From NCBI GenBank assembly GCA_017999985.1, contig JAGNKU010000003.1, forward strand, positions 124,001-188,000: a stretch of DNA of 64,000 nucleotides, given 5' to 3'. The translations under genes were made by a program, and so were the position numbers. The notes below the pieces were generated by a model. The model did no database searches. It was not told the origin of the DNA and was given only the letters and a program-made list of their open reading frames with translations. Numbering within the stretch: the stretch's first letter is position 1; the number at the start of each line of letters is the position of its first letter. The DNA is from Phycisphaerae bacterium. GTDB taxonomy: Bacteria > Planctomycetota > Phycisphaerae > UBA1845 > Fen-1342. Positions 26,769-35,370 of the stretch are shown piece by piece.

Positions 26769-27842
26769 CTAATCACAGCAACTGGGGTACTCGATGGCGT
26801 ACTGGGCCGGGTTCGTTAGCGCCAGAATGAATGGGTTGATATCCTTGAAATCGACCAGCCCGTCGCAGTTAAGATCGCCTGTGGTCATCAACCTCCATGT
26901 ATCCGCGAGATCGTTGCTCACCCCCACATGTCCACCGAGCACCCAGAGTGTACAATGGTGGACCAATGCCGAATGAAGGGCACGCGGGCCCCACTGCGCG
27001 TCGGGAACCTGAAACCACTGCACGCCGTCCGGTGACCTCCACACGTCGTTGAGCAGTTCAGTGCCTGATCCGCGATAGCCGCCAAACAGCCACAGACTCC
27101 CCCTGAAAGTGATCAGTGCGTGGTGGCCGCGCGAGAGCCAACCGGGCTCATCCGTGGCGAGCACCCATTGCACGCCGTTTGTGGACCAATATACCTCGTC
27201 CGTATACCCACGCGACGTGTTTCCGCCCGTCAGCCACATGCGATCCTGGAAGACCGCGCCACGCTTACTGGCCGCGGGCATGAAGCCATCGGGGTCGCCA
27301 TCCGCGCGCGCCTGAACCCAGGCTTCCCCATCCACCGTGTACCACGCGTCATTGACATAGGATCCGCCGACTTCGATGGCACCGCCGAGTACCCAGATCC
27401 GGTCATCAAACACCAATGGGCCGTGGCCGTATCTTGGCGCCCACGGCGCGGTAGGTTTCTGCTCCCAATTCATGCCGTCAGTCGAGCACCACACATCGTT
27501 GAAGCACCCCGAATTGTCTGTTCCACCCATGATCCAAATTCGGTCTTGATACACCACTGCGCCCAAGAGCTCGCGCGGTGCCCAGGGGGCGCTGGCCGTG
27601 GCTTCGATCCAATGCTCGCCGTCCGAGGACCGCCATACGTCGTTGAATAGCTGGCCGGTGGCCTCGGCGTAGCCGCCCATGACGAAGATCATGTCTTGAA
27701 ATACGATGCTCGCGTGTCCGGACCGGGCGTCCCACGGCGCAGCTTGGGCAACGGACTGCCAGTACTGCCCGAGGGTCGGGGTCGCCTGGGCTCCCAGAGT
27801 TACGACGCTCACGACGATTAGCGTTCGTCTCAGTGCATCCAT
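26769..27842 (-). CDS. secreted kelch-repeat protein with C-terminal dockerin-like tail
   Basis: Exported protein of 357 residues. After a signal peptide (IVVSVVTLGAQATPTLG) come six kelch-like repeats of about 50 residues, each with PWxxR, an aromatic strand, a double Gly (MGG, LGG, TGG or FGG) and a NDVWxSxDGxxW end. They form a six-bladed propeller. The C-terminus carries the calcium-loop GDLNCDGLVDFKDINPF and ends TNPAQYAIEYPSC, a tail found on many planctomycete surface proteins. Start ATG 27842 has AAGGAGAGG. It has less GC-biased codons than its distant neighbours and is divergent from the ECF sigma gene. Confidence 0.88.
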   Translation of the reverse strand: MDALRRTLIVVSVVTLGAQATPTLGQYWQSVAQAAPWDARSGHASIVFQDMIFVMGGYAEATGQLFNDVWRSSDGEHWIEATASAPWAPRELLGAVVYQDRIWIMGGTDNSGCFNDVWCSTDGMNWEQKPTAPWAPRYGHGPLVFDDRIWVLGGAIEVGGSYVNDAWYTVDGEAWVQARADGDPDGFMPAASKRGAVFQDRMWLTGGNTSRGYTDEVYWSTNGVQWVLATDEPGWLSRGHHALITFRGSLWLFGGYRGSGTELLNDVWRSPDGVQWFQVPDAQWGPRALHSALVHHCTLWVLGGHVGVSNDLADTWRLMTTGDLNCDGLVDFKDINPFILALTNPAQYAIEYPSCCD

Positions 27843-27882
27843 GTGCCTCTCCTTAATGGACTTGTGTGCTCTGACCGACACG

Positions 27883-27901
27883 CACGCGGACCGTCCGCGT
27901 G
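27883..27901. promoter_or_regulatory. 19-bp perfect palindrome, operator candidate
   Basis: CACGCGGAC-C-GTCCGCGTG, 41 bases upstream of the kelch gene's ATG in the gap divergent from the ECF sigma gene. A second palindrome GCCCGTC-T-GACGGGC lies at 27939-27953. Confidence 0.45.
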
Positions 27902-27938
27902 GCGTATGGTTGCTTTGGCCGCCGGTCTAACATTCGAG

Positions 27939-27953
27939 GCCCGTCTGACGGGC
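27939..27953. promoter_or_regulatory. 15-bp perfect palindrome, operator candidate
   Basis: GCCCGTC-T-GACGGGC, its centre 54 bases from the centre of the 19-bp palindrome. The rest of the gap (27954-28143) shows only a run of A (28030 region) and a -10-like TAAAAT near 28115. Confidence 0.35.
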
Positions 27954-28143
27954 GGTGCCTGCTTTGGTGTCGACCGTGTCCCACGCCCCGCATCCGCCCG
28001 TACGTGCGTAGACGTCCGTCCTGTGGCGCAAAAAAATTCCCCCATACTCTGCTCACGTGGACCGATCGTGCGGCCGAGTGGACGCGGATCTGTAGCGCGC
28101 GATGCTCAGCATGGTAAAATGGTCGGCGGATGGGACACACGGC

Positions 28144-28719
28144 ATGTCCGCAGGAGTGGAGAATCCGTTGACGCGACTGCTCGCTGCAGCGAGCGTGGGT
28201 GACCAAGCTGCTCAAGAACAACTCTGGCGGGCGGTGTACGACGAATTGCGTCGTGTTGCGCATCGCCAGATGAGCGCTGAACCAGGCGGTTGCGAGCTTC
28301 AAACGACTGTCCTTGTGCATGAGGCCTACCTCCGCCTGGTCGGTGACGGGCATATGGATTGGAACAGCGCCGGACATTTCTTCGCGGCCGCAGCACAGGC
28401 AATGCGCCGGATCCGCGTGGATTACGCACGTAGTAGCAGGAGCGCGAAGCGTGGCGGTGGCCGTCGCGCCGTCGGGGCGTGCGACGAACTGTCTGCCGGC
28501 GAAGAGAATCTGGACGCTGCCGAATTGCTTACGTTGGACGAGTCGCTGCAGCGCCTGGAACAGGAAGCACCGCGCGCAGCGCAGGTGGTGATGCTGCGAT
28601 ACTTCGCAGGATTGAATGTGGACGCGGTGGCGCGCATCTTGGATGTCTCGCCCCGCACTGTTGAGTTGGACTGGTGGTTTGCGCGGGCGTGGCTGAGGCG
28701 TGAGTTGACCAGCAAATAG
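28144..28719 (+). CDS. ECF-type RNA polymerase sigma factor
   Basis: Group 4 sigma factor of 191 residues with regions 2 and 4 only. Region 2 shows VYDELRRVAHRQM and the promoter-melting part TTVLVHEAYLRLVGDG. Region 4 is a helix-turn-helix (LNVDAVARILDVSPRTVELDWWFARAWL). It resembles the planctomycete/acidobacterial ECF subgroup encoded next to Ser/Thr kinases, and the next gene, 53 bases on, is such a kinase. No anti-sigma factor is visible, so kinase phosphorylation is the likely control. Start ATG 28144 chosen; ATG 28102 is in frame but overlaps the putative promoter. Confidence 0.88.
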   Translation: MSAGVENPLTRLLAAASVGDQAAQEQLWRAVYDELRRVAHRQMSAEPGGCELQTTVLVHEAYLRLVGDGHMDWNSAGHFFAAAAQAMRRIRVDYARSSRSAKRGGGRRAVGACDELSAGEENLDAAELLTLDESLQRLEQEAPRAAQVVMLRYFAGLNVDAVARILDVSPRTVELDWWFARAWLRRELTSK

Positions 28720-28772
28720 CTTACGGGTGAGCTTGGTTTGGTGGGGCCGACTCTCCCCCATGGATCTGCGGC

Positions 28773-31079
28773 ATGGGTGCAAGGCGATTGGAGCGCGTAC
28801 AGGAGTTGTTCGCGGATGCGATCCAGCGGTTACCTGCCGATCGGGCCAGTTATCTCGACGAAGCCTGCGGTAACGACACCGAGCTGCGGGCAGAAGTGGA
28901 GGACCTTCTTGCTCATGCAGCCTCGGTACCGCCGCACTTCCTGGCTCCGCCGCCGGTACCACCGGATCTCGAGAGCCTGCTCGCGACCAGCACGTTGCCG
29001 GACACCAGCGCCGGTGCTCAAGATCCGCTGGTTGGCGAGCGGCTGGGGCGCTACGAGGTCATACGTGTAATCGCTGCCGGCGGCATGGCCACAGTGTACG
29101 AGGCGGTCCAGGACCGGCCGCGGCGAGCGGTGGCATTGAAGGTGCTTAAACCACACATGGTAACGCCCATGGTGCTGCGGCGTTTTCGGCTGGAGGCCGA
29201 GATTTTGGGGCATCTGCGGCACTCGAACATCGCACAAGTCTATCAGGCGGAGGTAGTTACGGCTCCAAAGGGCATGTCAGTCTGGGCGGGGAGCAGCGTG
29301 GCGTACCTCGCAATGGAATACATCCCGGGCGCGCCGACTATCACTGAGTACGCTGCGGCGAAGCTGCTCGACACGCGTCGGCGGCTCGCACTCTTTCTGC
29401 CTGTTTGCGAGGCGGTGCATTACGGGCACCAGAAGGGCATCATTCATCGCGACCTTAAGCCGGCGAACATCCTCGTTGGGGCAGATGGACAACCGAAAGT
29501 GATCGACTTCGGTATCGCGCGGGTCACAAACAAGGACATCGCGCTGACAACGCACGCTACTGATCTTGGGCAGCTGATTGGCACCGTGCAGTACATGAGC
29601 CCTGAGCAGTGCGCTGGCGATCCGCGCGATGTCGATGTGCGCACGGACGTCTACTCTCTGGGCGTAGTTTTATATGAACTGTTGTGCGGCGTGTTGCCGT
29701 ACTGTGCCACCGGGTTGAGCGCCTGGGAGGCGATACGCCGGATTCAGCAGGAACAGCCACGTTTGCCATCGGCGGCTGTTAGCGGAAATATCGCGCTCGT
29801 TCGCCAGTTGCGAGGTTCGCTGGACGCGATCGTGCTCAAGGCGCTGGCCAAGGACCGCGAGCAGCGGTACGGCTCAGCCGCAGACTTGGCGCTCGATATC
29901 CGACGGCACCTGCAAGGCGAGCGCGTCGACGCACATCCGCCGAGCCCGTGGGCATCCACCGTGCGCTGGGTCATTCGGCACCCCATTTACACTACCGGCG
30001 CTGCTTGCAGTCTGATACTGGGGCTGACGGTGGTGTTAGTGCTGGTTATCGCGGAGAATCTGGCGCTCCGACCGGACCGCATTCAATTCGACGAGTTTCG
30101 CAAGGACCGTGCCACGCTGCTAACTGCCGGGAACCGCCCGCTGCGCAGCTGGGGAGACGGTACCGAGCGTGCCGTCGGGATGGCGGAGGTTCTGGCTCCG
30201 TCGCAAGCGGGGCGTCAACGGCTGGCCGTTGTGGGTCTGCCAGCAAGCACGTTGGAGTCCGAGGGCCCCGGAGTGTGTTGCTACGACCTGAGTCGGAGCC
30301 ATCACGAGTTGCATTGGCGCCGCGTCGTCGAGGACAACGATATTCCAGGCGCGTTGCTGACGGACCCGAACCGCGTTTTTGCCTCAGAGACATTCGGGGT
30401 CCGGTCCGGCGTCGTGGCAGATGTGTTTACGGAGCTCCCGGAGATGGAGATCGTGGTCGCTTTCGGACACGACGACACGACGCAAGGTGCGCTTCACGTA
30501 TATGACCTGAAGGGGGAGCGCCATTACCAGGCGTGGATAAACACCTTGGTCGACTCAGTCTGCTGGCTACGCGACGCCGGAGTGCTCATTTTGGCAGGAG
30601 TCAACGGCGAGTGCTTCATTGAGGACCGCGGCCTCGCTGCTGGTGCGAAGCGTTCACATCCTCCGGTTGTCCTCGCACTGCGCTTACGGCGAGGTCTCGA
30701 CACCCGCGAGTACATTTCGAACGAGTCGGACAATCCGCAGCTCCGACCGGAGTGGAGCCTTTGCGTTATCGCTCCGCTAGATACGCGGGTGCGTCTGTAC
30801 GTGGATTGTCCGCGTGAGACAGCGCCGGGTGGGGTGCGTCTCTCGGTATACCTGCCCAGCGATTACCCAGAGGCCCTTACGAGCCTCACGTGGCTGATCG
30901 ATTCGTCCGGTGAGATCATCCGCGGCCCGCGTGCTGACGATACCTACGACCGCAATCGCAAACACCTGCCGGAGGGCGATCCGCGCAAGTTGCCGCCGAT
31001 TGAAGCCTGGAGATTAATCCCGCTGCCGCCGTGTCGCGGCCAGTCACCAGGAGGCGGCGCTACCGCTCAGTTTCGGTGA
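28773..31079 (+). CDS. membrane-anchored serine/threonine protein kinase with unknown C-terminal domain
   Basis: Protein of 768 residues. A short N-terminal segment typical of sigma-linked kinases (VQELFADAIQRLPADRASYL, a DUF often seen before the kinase) precedes the kinase domain, about 90-385. It has the Gly loop AAGGMATVYEA, the VALKVLK lysine, H225-R226-D227-LKPAN, D245-FG, and the GTVQYMSPEQ activation segment. All catalytic residues are present. A membrane helix lies at about 403-425. The remaining 340 residues, predicted outside the cytoplasm, show WD/propeller-like strands (VVAFGHDDTTQGALHVYDLKG) but no family I recognise. Directly downstream of the ECF sigma gene. Confidence 0.9.
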   Translation: MGARRLERVQELFADAIQRLPADRASYLDEACGNDTELRAEVEDLLAHAASVPPHFLAPPPVPPDLESLLATSTLPDTSAGAQDPLVGERLGRYEVIRVIAAGGMATVYEAVQDRPRRAVALKVLKPHMVTPMVLRRFRLEAEILGHLRHSNIAQVYQAEVVTAPKGMSVWAGSSVAYLAMEYIPGAPTITEYAAAKLLDTRRRLALFLPVCEAVHYGHQKGIIHRDLKPANILVGADGQPKVIDFGIARVTNKDIALTTHATDLGQLIGTVQYMSPEQCAGDPRDVDVRTDVYSLGVVLYELLCGVLPYCATGLSAWEAIRRIQQEQPRLPSAAVSGNIALVRQLRGSLDAIVLKALAKDREQRYGSAADLALDIRRHLQGERVDAHPPSPWASTVRWVIRHPIYTTGAACSLILGLTVVLVLVIAENLALRPDRIQFDEFRKDRATLLTAGNRPLRSWGDGTERAVGMAEVLAPSQAGRQRLAVVGLPASTLESEGPGVCCYDLSRSHHELHWRRVVEDNDIPGALLTDPNRVFASETFGVRSGVVADVFTELPEMEIVVAFGHDDTTQGALHVYDLKGERHYQAWINTLVDSVCWLRDAGVLILAGVNGECFIEDRGLAAGAKRSHPPVVLALRLRRGLDTREYISNESDNPQLRPEWSLCVIAPLDTRVRLYVDCPRETAPGGVRLSVYLPSDYPEALTSLTWLIDSSGEIIRGPRADDTYDRNRKHLPEGDPRKLPPIEAWRLIPLPPCRGQSPGGGATAQFR

Positions 31080-31263
31080 CTGGTAACTGCACGGCGGCAT
31101 CTATCGCGGGCTTTAAAGGTGGCTGAAGACGGACTCGACAGGCGAAAACCAAACAAGTCACCGACTTTCACGGAGGATTCTTCGGCGGCCGGGGGAACTT
31201 ACAGCTTCCCGGATCGTCTAAAATGAGTCAGAGACCGTCGGCGGGGGACGGTGAGGACCGGTA

Positions 31264-32526
31264 GTGCGCTGCCGCCGCACGTTGCCAGGCTGTCGATCGC
31301 CGGGGCTGCTGAGGGGGCCTGCGCTGATTCTCTCGGTGCTGCTGGTGTGGCCAGTCGGGGCGGCGGGGGATGTGTTTCAGCTTCGCAACGGTGGCAGTGT
31401 CTCGGGCGCGCTGCTTACGATCGACGAGGGGAATTACCGGATTCGGACGACCGTTGGGATCGTGAGCGTTCCCGCTTCTTCCGTCGTCGCCGTCGAGGAG
31501 GCTGCGACCCCATTCGAGGAATATGATCGCCGGGTGCGGGCGACGGCGGACACGGCTGACGAGCAGACGGAGCTGGCGGCTTGGTGTGATGAGCAGGGCT
31601 TGCGCGCGGAGCGGCGGCGGCACCTGCGTCGCGCGGTCGAGCTCGACCCGGACCACGCGGCGGCCCGTCGCGCGCTGGGTTATGTGCGCGTCGGGGCGCT
31701 GTGGGTCGACGGGCGGCGGGTCGCGGAAGCGGGCGGGGAGGCGGCGGCTGACAACGGTGATGAGGCGGTCGAGCCCGAGAAACTCGCGCGCGCGATCCAG
31801 GCGGAATGGAGTCAGCGGATTCGCGCGATCAAGCATTCGTTGCTGGACAGCTCGCTTGCACGGCTGGTCGACGAAGGGCGGGTGCGCATCCGCGAGATAC
31901 GGGACCCGCTGGCGATCCTGCCCCTGGCACAGGTGCTGGGACTGGGCGACCGCGACAGTCGACTGCTGCTGGTCGAGATGTTGTCGCGGTTTCCGGAGGA
32001 TGAGGCCACGCTGAACCTCGGCGTGCTGGGGCTCGTGGACGACGACGAGGACATTCGCGCGCGCGCGGTGGCGGCCCTCGCGCCGCGGAAGGACCCGCGC
32101 ATCGTGGCGCAATATCGCGCCGCACTGCGCAGTGGCAGCGATGTCATCCTGGCCCGCGCCGCGACGGGACTCGCGCAGTTGCAGGCGCCCGAAGCGGTGC
32201 CGGACCTGATCGCCCTGCTCACCGCGCAGCGCGAGCGGTGGGTGGAAGTGCCGCTGCGTCAATACATGCGCACTTGGCCGCAGACATTCGTGACGATGAC
32301 GACGGTCCACCTGTCCAGTGGCGGCGGGCTGGTCGTCCACCGGCCGGAAGTCGGCGTCTATCGCGATTTCGTCCTGTGGAACGAGCCGGTCCGCAACGAG
32401 TGGCAGTTCCGCGAGGTCACGGTGTACCGCACCGAGGTACTGGAGGCGCTCAAGCGGCTCACGGGGCAGAACTTCGGGTTCGAGGGCGAGGCCTGGCGGC
32501 GGTGGTACGAGGAGAGCCCGCGATGA
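31264..32526 (+). CDS. exported HEAT-like repeat protein, function unknown
   Basis: 420 residues. A basic N-terminus and hydrophobic stretch (GPALILSVLLVWPVGAAG) form a signal peptide. The first part has a small beta-rich domain (FQLRNGGSVSGALLT). The middle is helical with TPR-like RRRHLRRAVELDPDHAAARRAL, then HEAT-like helices (DPRIVAQYRAALRSGSDVILARAATGLAQL). GTG start 31264 follows GAGGA. The stop overlaps the ATG of the next gene (ATGA), so they are coupled. -10-like TAAAAT at 31219-31224. The gap before it (31080-31263) shows nothing else. Confidence 0.75.
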   Translation: MRCRRTLPGCRSPGLLRGPALILSVLLVWPVGAAGDVFQLRNGGSVSGALLTIDEGNYRIRTTVGIVSVPASSVVAVEEAATPFEEYDRRVRATADTADEQTELAAWCDEQGLRAERRRHLRRAVELDPDHAAARRALGYVRVGALWVDGRRVAEAGGEAAADNGDEAVEPEKLARAIQAEWSQRIRAIKHSLLDSSLARLVDEGRVRIREIRDPLAILPLAQVLGLGDRDSRLLLVEMLSRFPEDEATLNLGVLGLVDDDEDIRARAVAALAPRKDPRIVAQYRAALRSGSDVILARAATGLAQLQAPEAVPDLIALLTAQRERWVEVPLRQYMRTWPQTFVTMTTVHLSSGGGLVVHRPEVGVYRDFVLWNEPVRNEWQFREVTVYRTEVLEALKRLTGQNFGFEGEAWRRWYEESPR

Positions 32527-33569
32527 AGCGATACGGCGTTTTGCTCGCGTGCGGCGTGGTGCTGGCCGCGGCCGCAGGCGAACCCCCGGATGATCAGCAG
32601 TTGATCGAGCGCGCACCGGGGCAGGTGGCGCCGCCCACGGCGCCTGCGGTGCCGCCGGAAGCTCTGAACCAGGCCGAGCAGGCCGCGCGGCAGGCGGCCA
32701 ACCTGGCGGTCGCGCGCCTGGAAACCGTGCTGGGCCGGAAGGCGCTGGCGGCGGGTGACCTGACGACGGCGGTGCAGCATGCGCAGCGGGTGCTGGCGCT
32801 CTTGCGCGATGTGCCGGCAGACGCCGACGTCAGCGAATTCGAACTGCAGGCCGAGGGGATGCTGGCGCGCGCGGCGCGCGCCGGTGTGGCCCCGCGTGCC
32901 GGCGTCGAGGCACCCATGCCCACGGACGCGGCCGTGCCGCAGCCCGTGCGGCGCGGCGTGCCGGCGGTCGCGCGACACGGCTATCAGCCGGCGCCGGGGC
33001 TGGTGAACACCGCCGCGCTTCAAGCCGACGATCGGGAGAGCTTCGTATACCAGGAGGCGCTCCGCGAGGCGTACCGGCGTGACGAGGTCCGTGCGTTGAT
33101 GGAGGCGGACGAGGCGCGCCTGATCCCGAACGGCATCGTCACCTATCCGCCGGACTGGCCGGAGCGCGTGGCGAGGCGGGAGAAGTGGAAGGACGGCGTG
33201 ATCGCGCGTTCGCCGAGCTGGTATGACAAGGACGGGCGCGAGTGGTACATCGCGGTGTACGACGTGCAGGACCTGATCTACGTACCGCCGGACTTCAGCG
33301 TGGACGCGCGCTGGGCGGACCCGCGGTTCAGGACGCGGGACATGCTGGACCGTCAGGCGTTGCGCGACGGCAGCATGATCTTTCGTGGAAGTGCGCTGGA
33401 CCTGGCCGCGGGCATTCCGTTGTTGCGTTACTTCGGGGGGATCGACCCGTATGCGGCGCGCGGGCCGCGGTACAGCGCACAGAAGCAACAGGAACTGGTC
33501 GAGATGATCAAGGCCTTCACCGGCGGCCAGGTGGATGCGCTACCGGTGAACGTGCCGCCGGAGCAGTGA
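32523..33569 (+). CDS. exported protein of unknown function, coupled to the HEAT-like gene
   Basis: 348 residues. Signal peptide MKRYGVLLACGVVLAAAAG, then an Ala/Pro-rich linker and a helical stretch (ALNQAEQAARQAANLAVARL). A basic linker leads to a C-terminal domain of about 150 residues with aromatic clusters (SPSWYDKDGREWYIAVYDVQ, DLIYVPPDF). I do not recognise the domain. It is translationally coupled (ATGA overlap) to the HEAT-like gene upstream, so the two products probably work together outside the cytoplasm. Confidence 0.7.
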   Translation: MKRYGVLLACGVVLAAAAGEPPDDQQLIERAPGQVAPPTAPAVPPEALNQAEQAARQAANLAVARLETVLGRKALAAGDLTTAVQHAQRVLALLRDVPADADVSEFELQAEGMLARAARAGVAPRAGVEAPMPTDAAVPQPVRRGVPAVARHGYQPAPGLVNTAALQADDRESFVYQEALREAYRRDEVRALMEADEARLIPNGIVTYPPDWPERVARREKWKDGVIARSPSWYDKDGREWYIAVYDVQDLIYVPPDFSVDARWADPRFRTRDMLDRQALRDGSMIFRGSALDLAAGIPLLRYFGGIDPYAARGPRYSAQKQQELVEMIKAFTGGQVDALPVNVPPEQ

Positions 33570-33767
33570 CGTCCGGGCGATGGTTTTTCGAATGCGGCAG
33601 CGCGGCGCCGGGGGGCCGCGCTGCTGCCTGGGGGGATGTGCCCGGGAGGCGGCCGGGCGTTACAAACTCCGTGTGCATCTGTAGTAGCCGCTGGTAGGGG
33701 GTCAGGTACACTATTTCATAGAGCGGTGGAGCGGTCGGTATGGGCCGGCCGGGCGGAGAGCGAGACC

Positions 33768-34226
33768 ATGCCCCTGGAATGTCCGCGCTGCAGATCCTGG
33801 AACCCGGAGCTGGCCCGGTTCTGCCGTAACTGCGGGCTGGCCCTGATCGCGGGTGCGGAGGGTGTGCTCGGCGCGGGCCGGGCGCCGCATCCGGAGCCGC
33901 TGACGCCGCCGGACGGCTGCCAGGAGATCGAGGCGGCGCGGGACCTGTACTTTCGCTGGCACGCGGTGGGTGGCGGGGTGCCGCTGCTGGGTACGGAGCC
34001 GCTGGTGGTGAAGGTGTTCAACGGCGGCTATGACCTGCGCGCGGTGCTCCTGCGTATCAGCGGCACGGGTAGCGCGGGCCTGGTGCTCCTGGCGGCCCAG
34101 CGCGAGATCGAGGACTGGCCGCGGGGCGCGACGGTGGCGCTCGAGATTCCCTCGTACGAGCTGCCGGACCCCGTGCAGACGTTGACGGTTGAGCTGGTGC
34201 AGGCGGAGTTTGGCAAGCCGGCGTGA
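33768..34226 (+). CDS. zinc-ribbon protein of unknown function
   Basis: 152 residues. An N-terminal zinc ribbon CPRCRSWNPELARFCRNC (C-x2-C...C-x2-C, residues 5-22) is followed by a beta-rich domain (LLGTEPLVVKVFNGGYDLRAV, ALEIPSYELPDPVQTLTVEL). No signal peptide. ATG 33768 has GGAGAGCGAG. It is 32 bases upstream of the SPFH gene and likely in one operon with it. A weak -10-like TACACT lies at 33707-33712. Confidence 0.75.
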   Translation: MPLECPRCRSWNPELARFCRNCGLALIAGAEGVLGAGRAPHPEPLTPPDGCQEIEAARDLYFRWHAVGGGVPLLGTEPLVVKVFNGGYDLRAVLLRISGTGSAGLVLLAAQREIEDWPRGATVALEIPSYELPDPVQTLTVELVQAEFGKPA

Positions 34227-34258
34227 CGAGCGCCGGCGCTCGAGAAAGGAAGGCTGCA

Positions 34259-34318
34259 ATGGCACCTGGGTTGATCGTGGCGGACATCATGGGACCTGGG
34301 TTGATCGTGGCGGGCATC
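34259..34318 (+). repeat. 30-bp tandem duplication at the SPFH gene start
   Basis: 34259-34288 and 34289-34318 match at 28 of 30 positions and each begins with ATG, so the duplication created a second in-frame start codon. It adds one extra copy of the decapeptide MxPGLIVAxI. Confidence 0.95.
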
Positions 34319-35233
34319 CTGATCCTGTTCCTGCTGGTCATCATCGCGAGCGGCATGTTCACGGTGCAGCAGCAAACGCACGCCGTGGTGGAATGCTTTG
34401 GCCGTTTCCGCAAGATTTCGCCGCCGGGGCTGAACTTCAAGTGGCCGCTGATCGAGAGCATCGCGGGCCGGGTGACTCACCGCGTGCAGGAGCTGGAGAT
34501 CAAGGTCGAGTCGAAGACGAAGGACGACGTGTTCGTGGACCTGATCATCGCCGTGCAGTACTACGTGCCGGAGAATCCGGAGGCTGTACGCTCGGCGTTC
34601 TACCGGCTGACGAACCCGCGGCAGCAGATCAGCTCGTACGTGTTCGACACGGTGCGGGCGCTGGTGCCGGACATGGCGGTGGACCACGTGTTCGCCGAGA
34701 AGGACAAGATCGCGCAGGCGGTGAAGGACCGGCTGCAGGACACCATGCAGCAGTTTGGCTTCACGATCCTGCAGTCGCTGGTGAACGACATCCAGCCGGA
34801 CGCAAAGGTCAAGGACGCGATGAACCAGGTCAACGCCAGCGCGCGGCTGAAGGAGGCCGCGAAGAACGAAGCGGAAGCGCAGAAGATCCGCGTGATCGCG
34901 GCGGCCGAAGCTGAGGCGCGGGCGAAGGAGCTGCAGGGTGTGGGTATCGCGCGGCAGCGCCTGGCGATCGCGAACGGCTTGAAGGAGTCGGTGGCGGCCT
35001 GCTCCGAGGCCGGCATCTCGCCGGAGGAAGCGACGAAGATGGTGTTGCTCACGCAGCACTACGACACGGTCACCGCGGTCGGCGCGCACAGCAAGTCGAC
35101 GATCATGATGGTGCCGTACAGCCCGCAGGGTATGTCGCAGGTGTCGGAGCAGATCACGGCGGCCCTGCTGACGACCGCCGAGGCGGAGCGCGTGACAGCG
35201 GTCCGGGCGCCGAAGGCTCCACCGAGCGCGTAG
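34259..35233 (+). CDS. SPFH/Band 7 (stomatin/prohibitin-like) membrane protein
   Basis: 324 residues. An N-terminal membrane helix (GLIVAGILILFLLVIIASGM) is followed by an SPFH domain (about 35-200: VVECFGRFRKISPPGLNFKWPLIESI). A coiled coil comes next (LKEAAKNEAEAQKIRVIAAAEAEARAKELQ). Such proteins form membrane microdomain oligomers and often partner a protease or small membrane protein; here the neighbour is the zinc-ribbon protein. The first 10 residues are duplicated (MAPGLIVADI/MGPGLIVAGI) by a 30-bp tandem repeat. ATG 34259 is nearest the AAAGGAAGG ribosome site; ATG 34289 is the alternative. Confidence 0.9.
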   Translation: MAPGLIVADIMGPGLIVAGILILFLLVIIASGMFTVQQQTHAVVECFGRFRKISPPGLNFKWPLIESIAGRVTHRVQELEIKVESKTKDDVFVDLIIAVQYYVPENPEAVRSAFYRLTNPRQQISSYVFDTVRALVPDMAVDHVFAEKDKIAQAVKDRLQDTMQQFGFTILQSLVNDIQPDAKVKDAMNQVNASARLKEAAKNEAEAQKIRVIAAAEAEARAKELQGVGIARQRLAIANGLKESVAACSEAGISPEEATKMVLLTQHYDTVTAVGAHSKSTIMMVPYSPQGMSQVSEQITAALLTTAEAERVTAVRAPKAPPSA

Positions 35234-35308
35234 CCGCAGTTCGGTACGCAGGCGTTTGACGCTCCCTCGGTCCCCGCGCCAAGACGGAGGCGCGTCACAA
35301 AACAACTG

Positions 35309-35337
35309 GGGCGAGCGCGCCACTGGCGCGCTCGCCC
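35309..35337. terminator. bidirectional hairpin terminator
   Basis: Perfect 13-bp stem GGGCGAGCGCGCC / GGCGCGCTCGCCC with ACT loop, between the SPFH gene (+) and the PEP-CTERM gene (-). ACCCCCCTTTCTCC follows on the plus strand. Confidence 0.8.
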
Positions 35338-35370
35338 ACCCCCCTTTCTCCTCCTCAGTTCGTCAGCGTC

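Noticed and set aside
26769-27842. Cellulosome-type dockerin
   Set aside because: Only one calcium loop is present and no cohesin or glycoside hydrolase is near; the tail is the planctomycete surface-protein type.
31228-32616. Minus-strand open frame opposite the HEAT-like gene
   Set aside because: Arg/Pro-rich shadow frame; the plus strand has a signal peptide, ribosome site and overlap with its neighbour.
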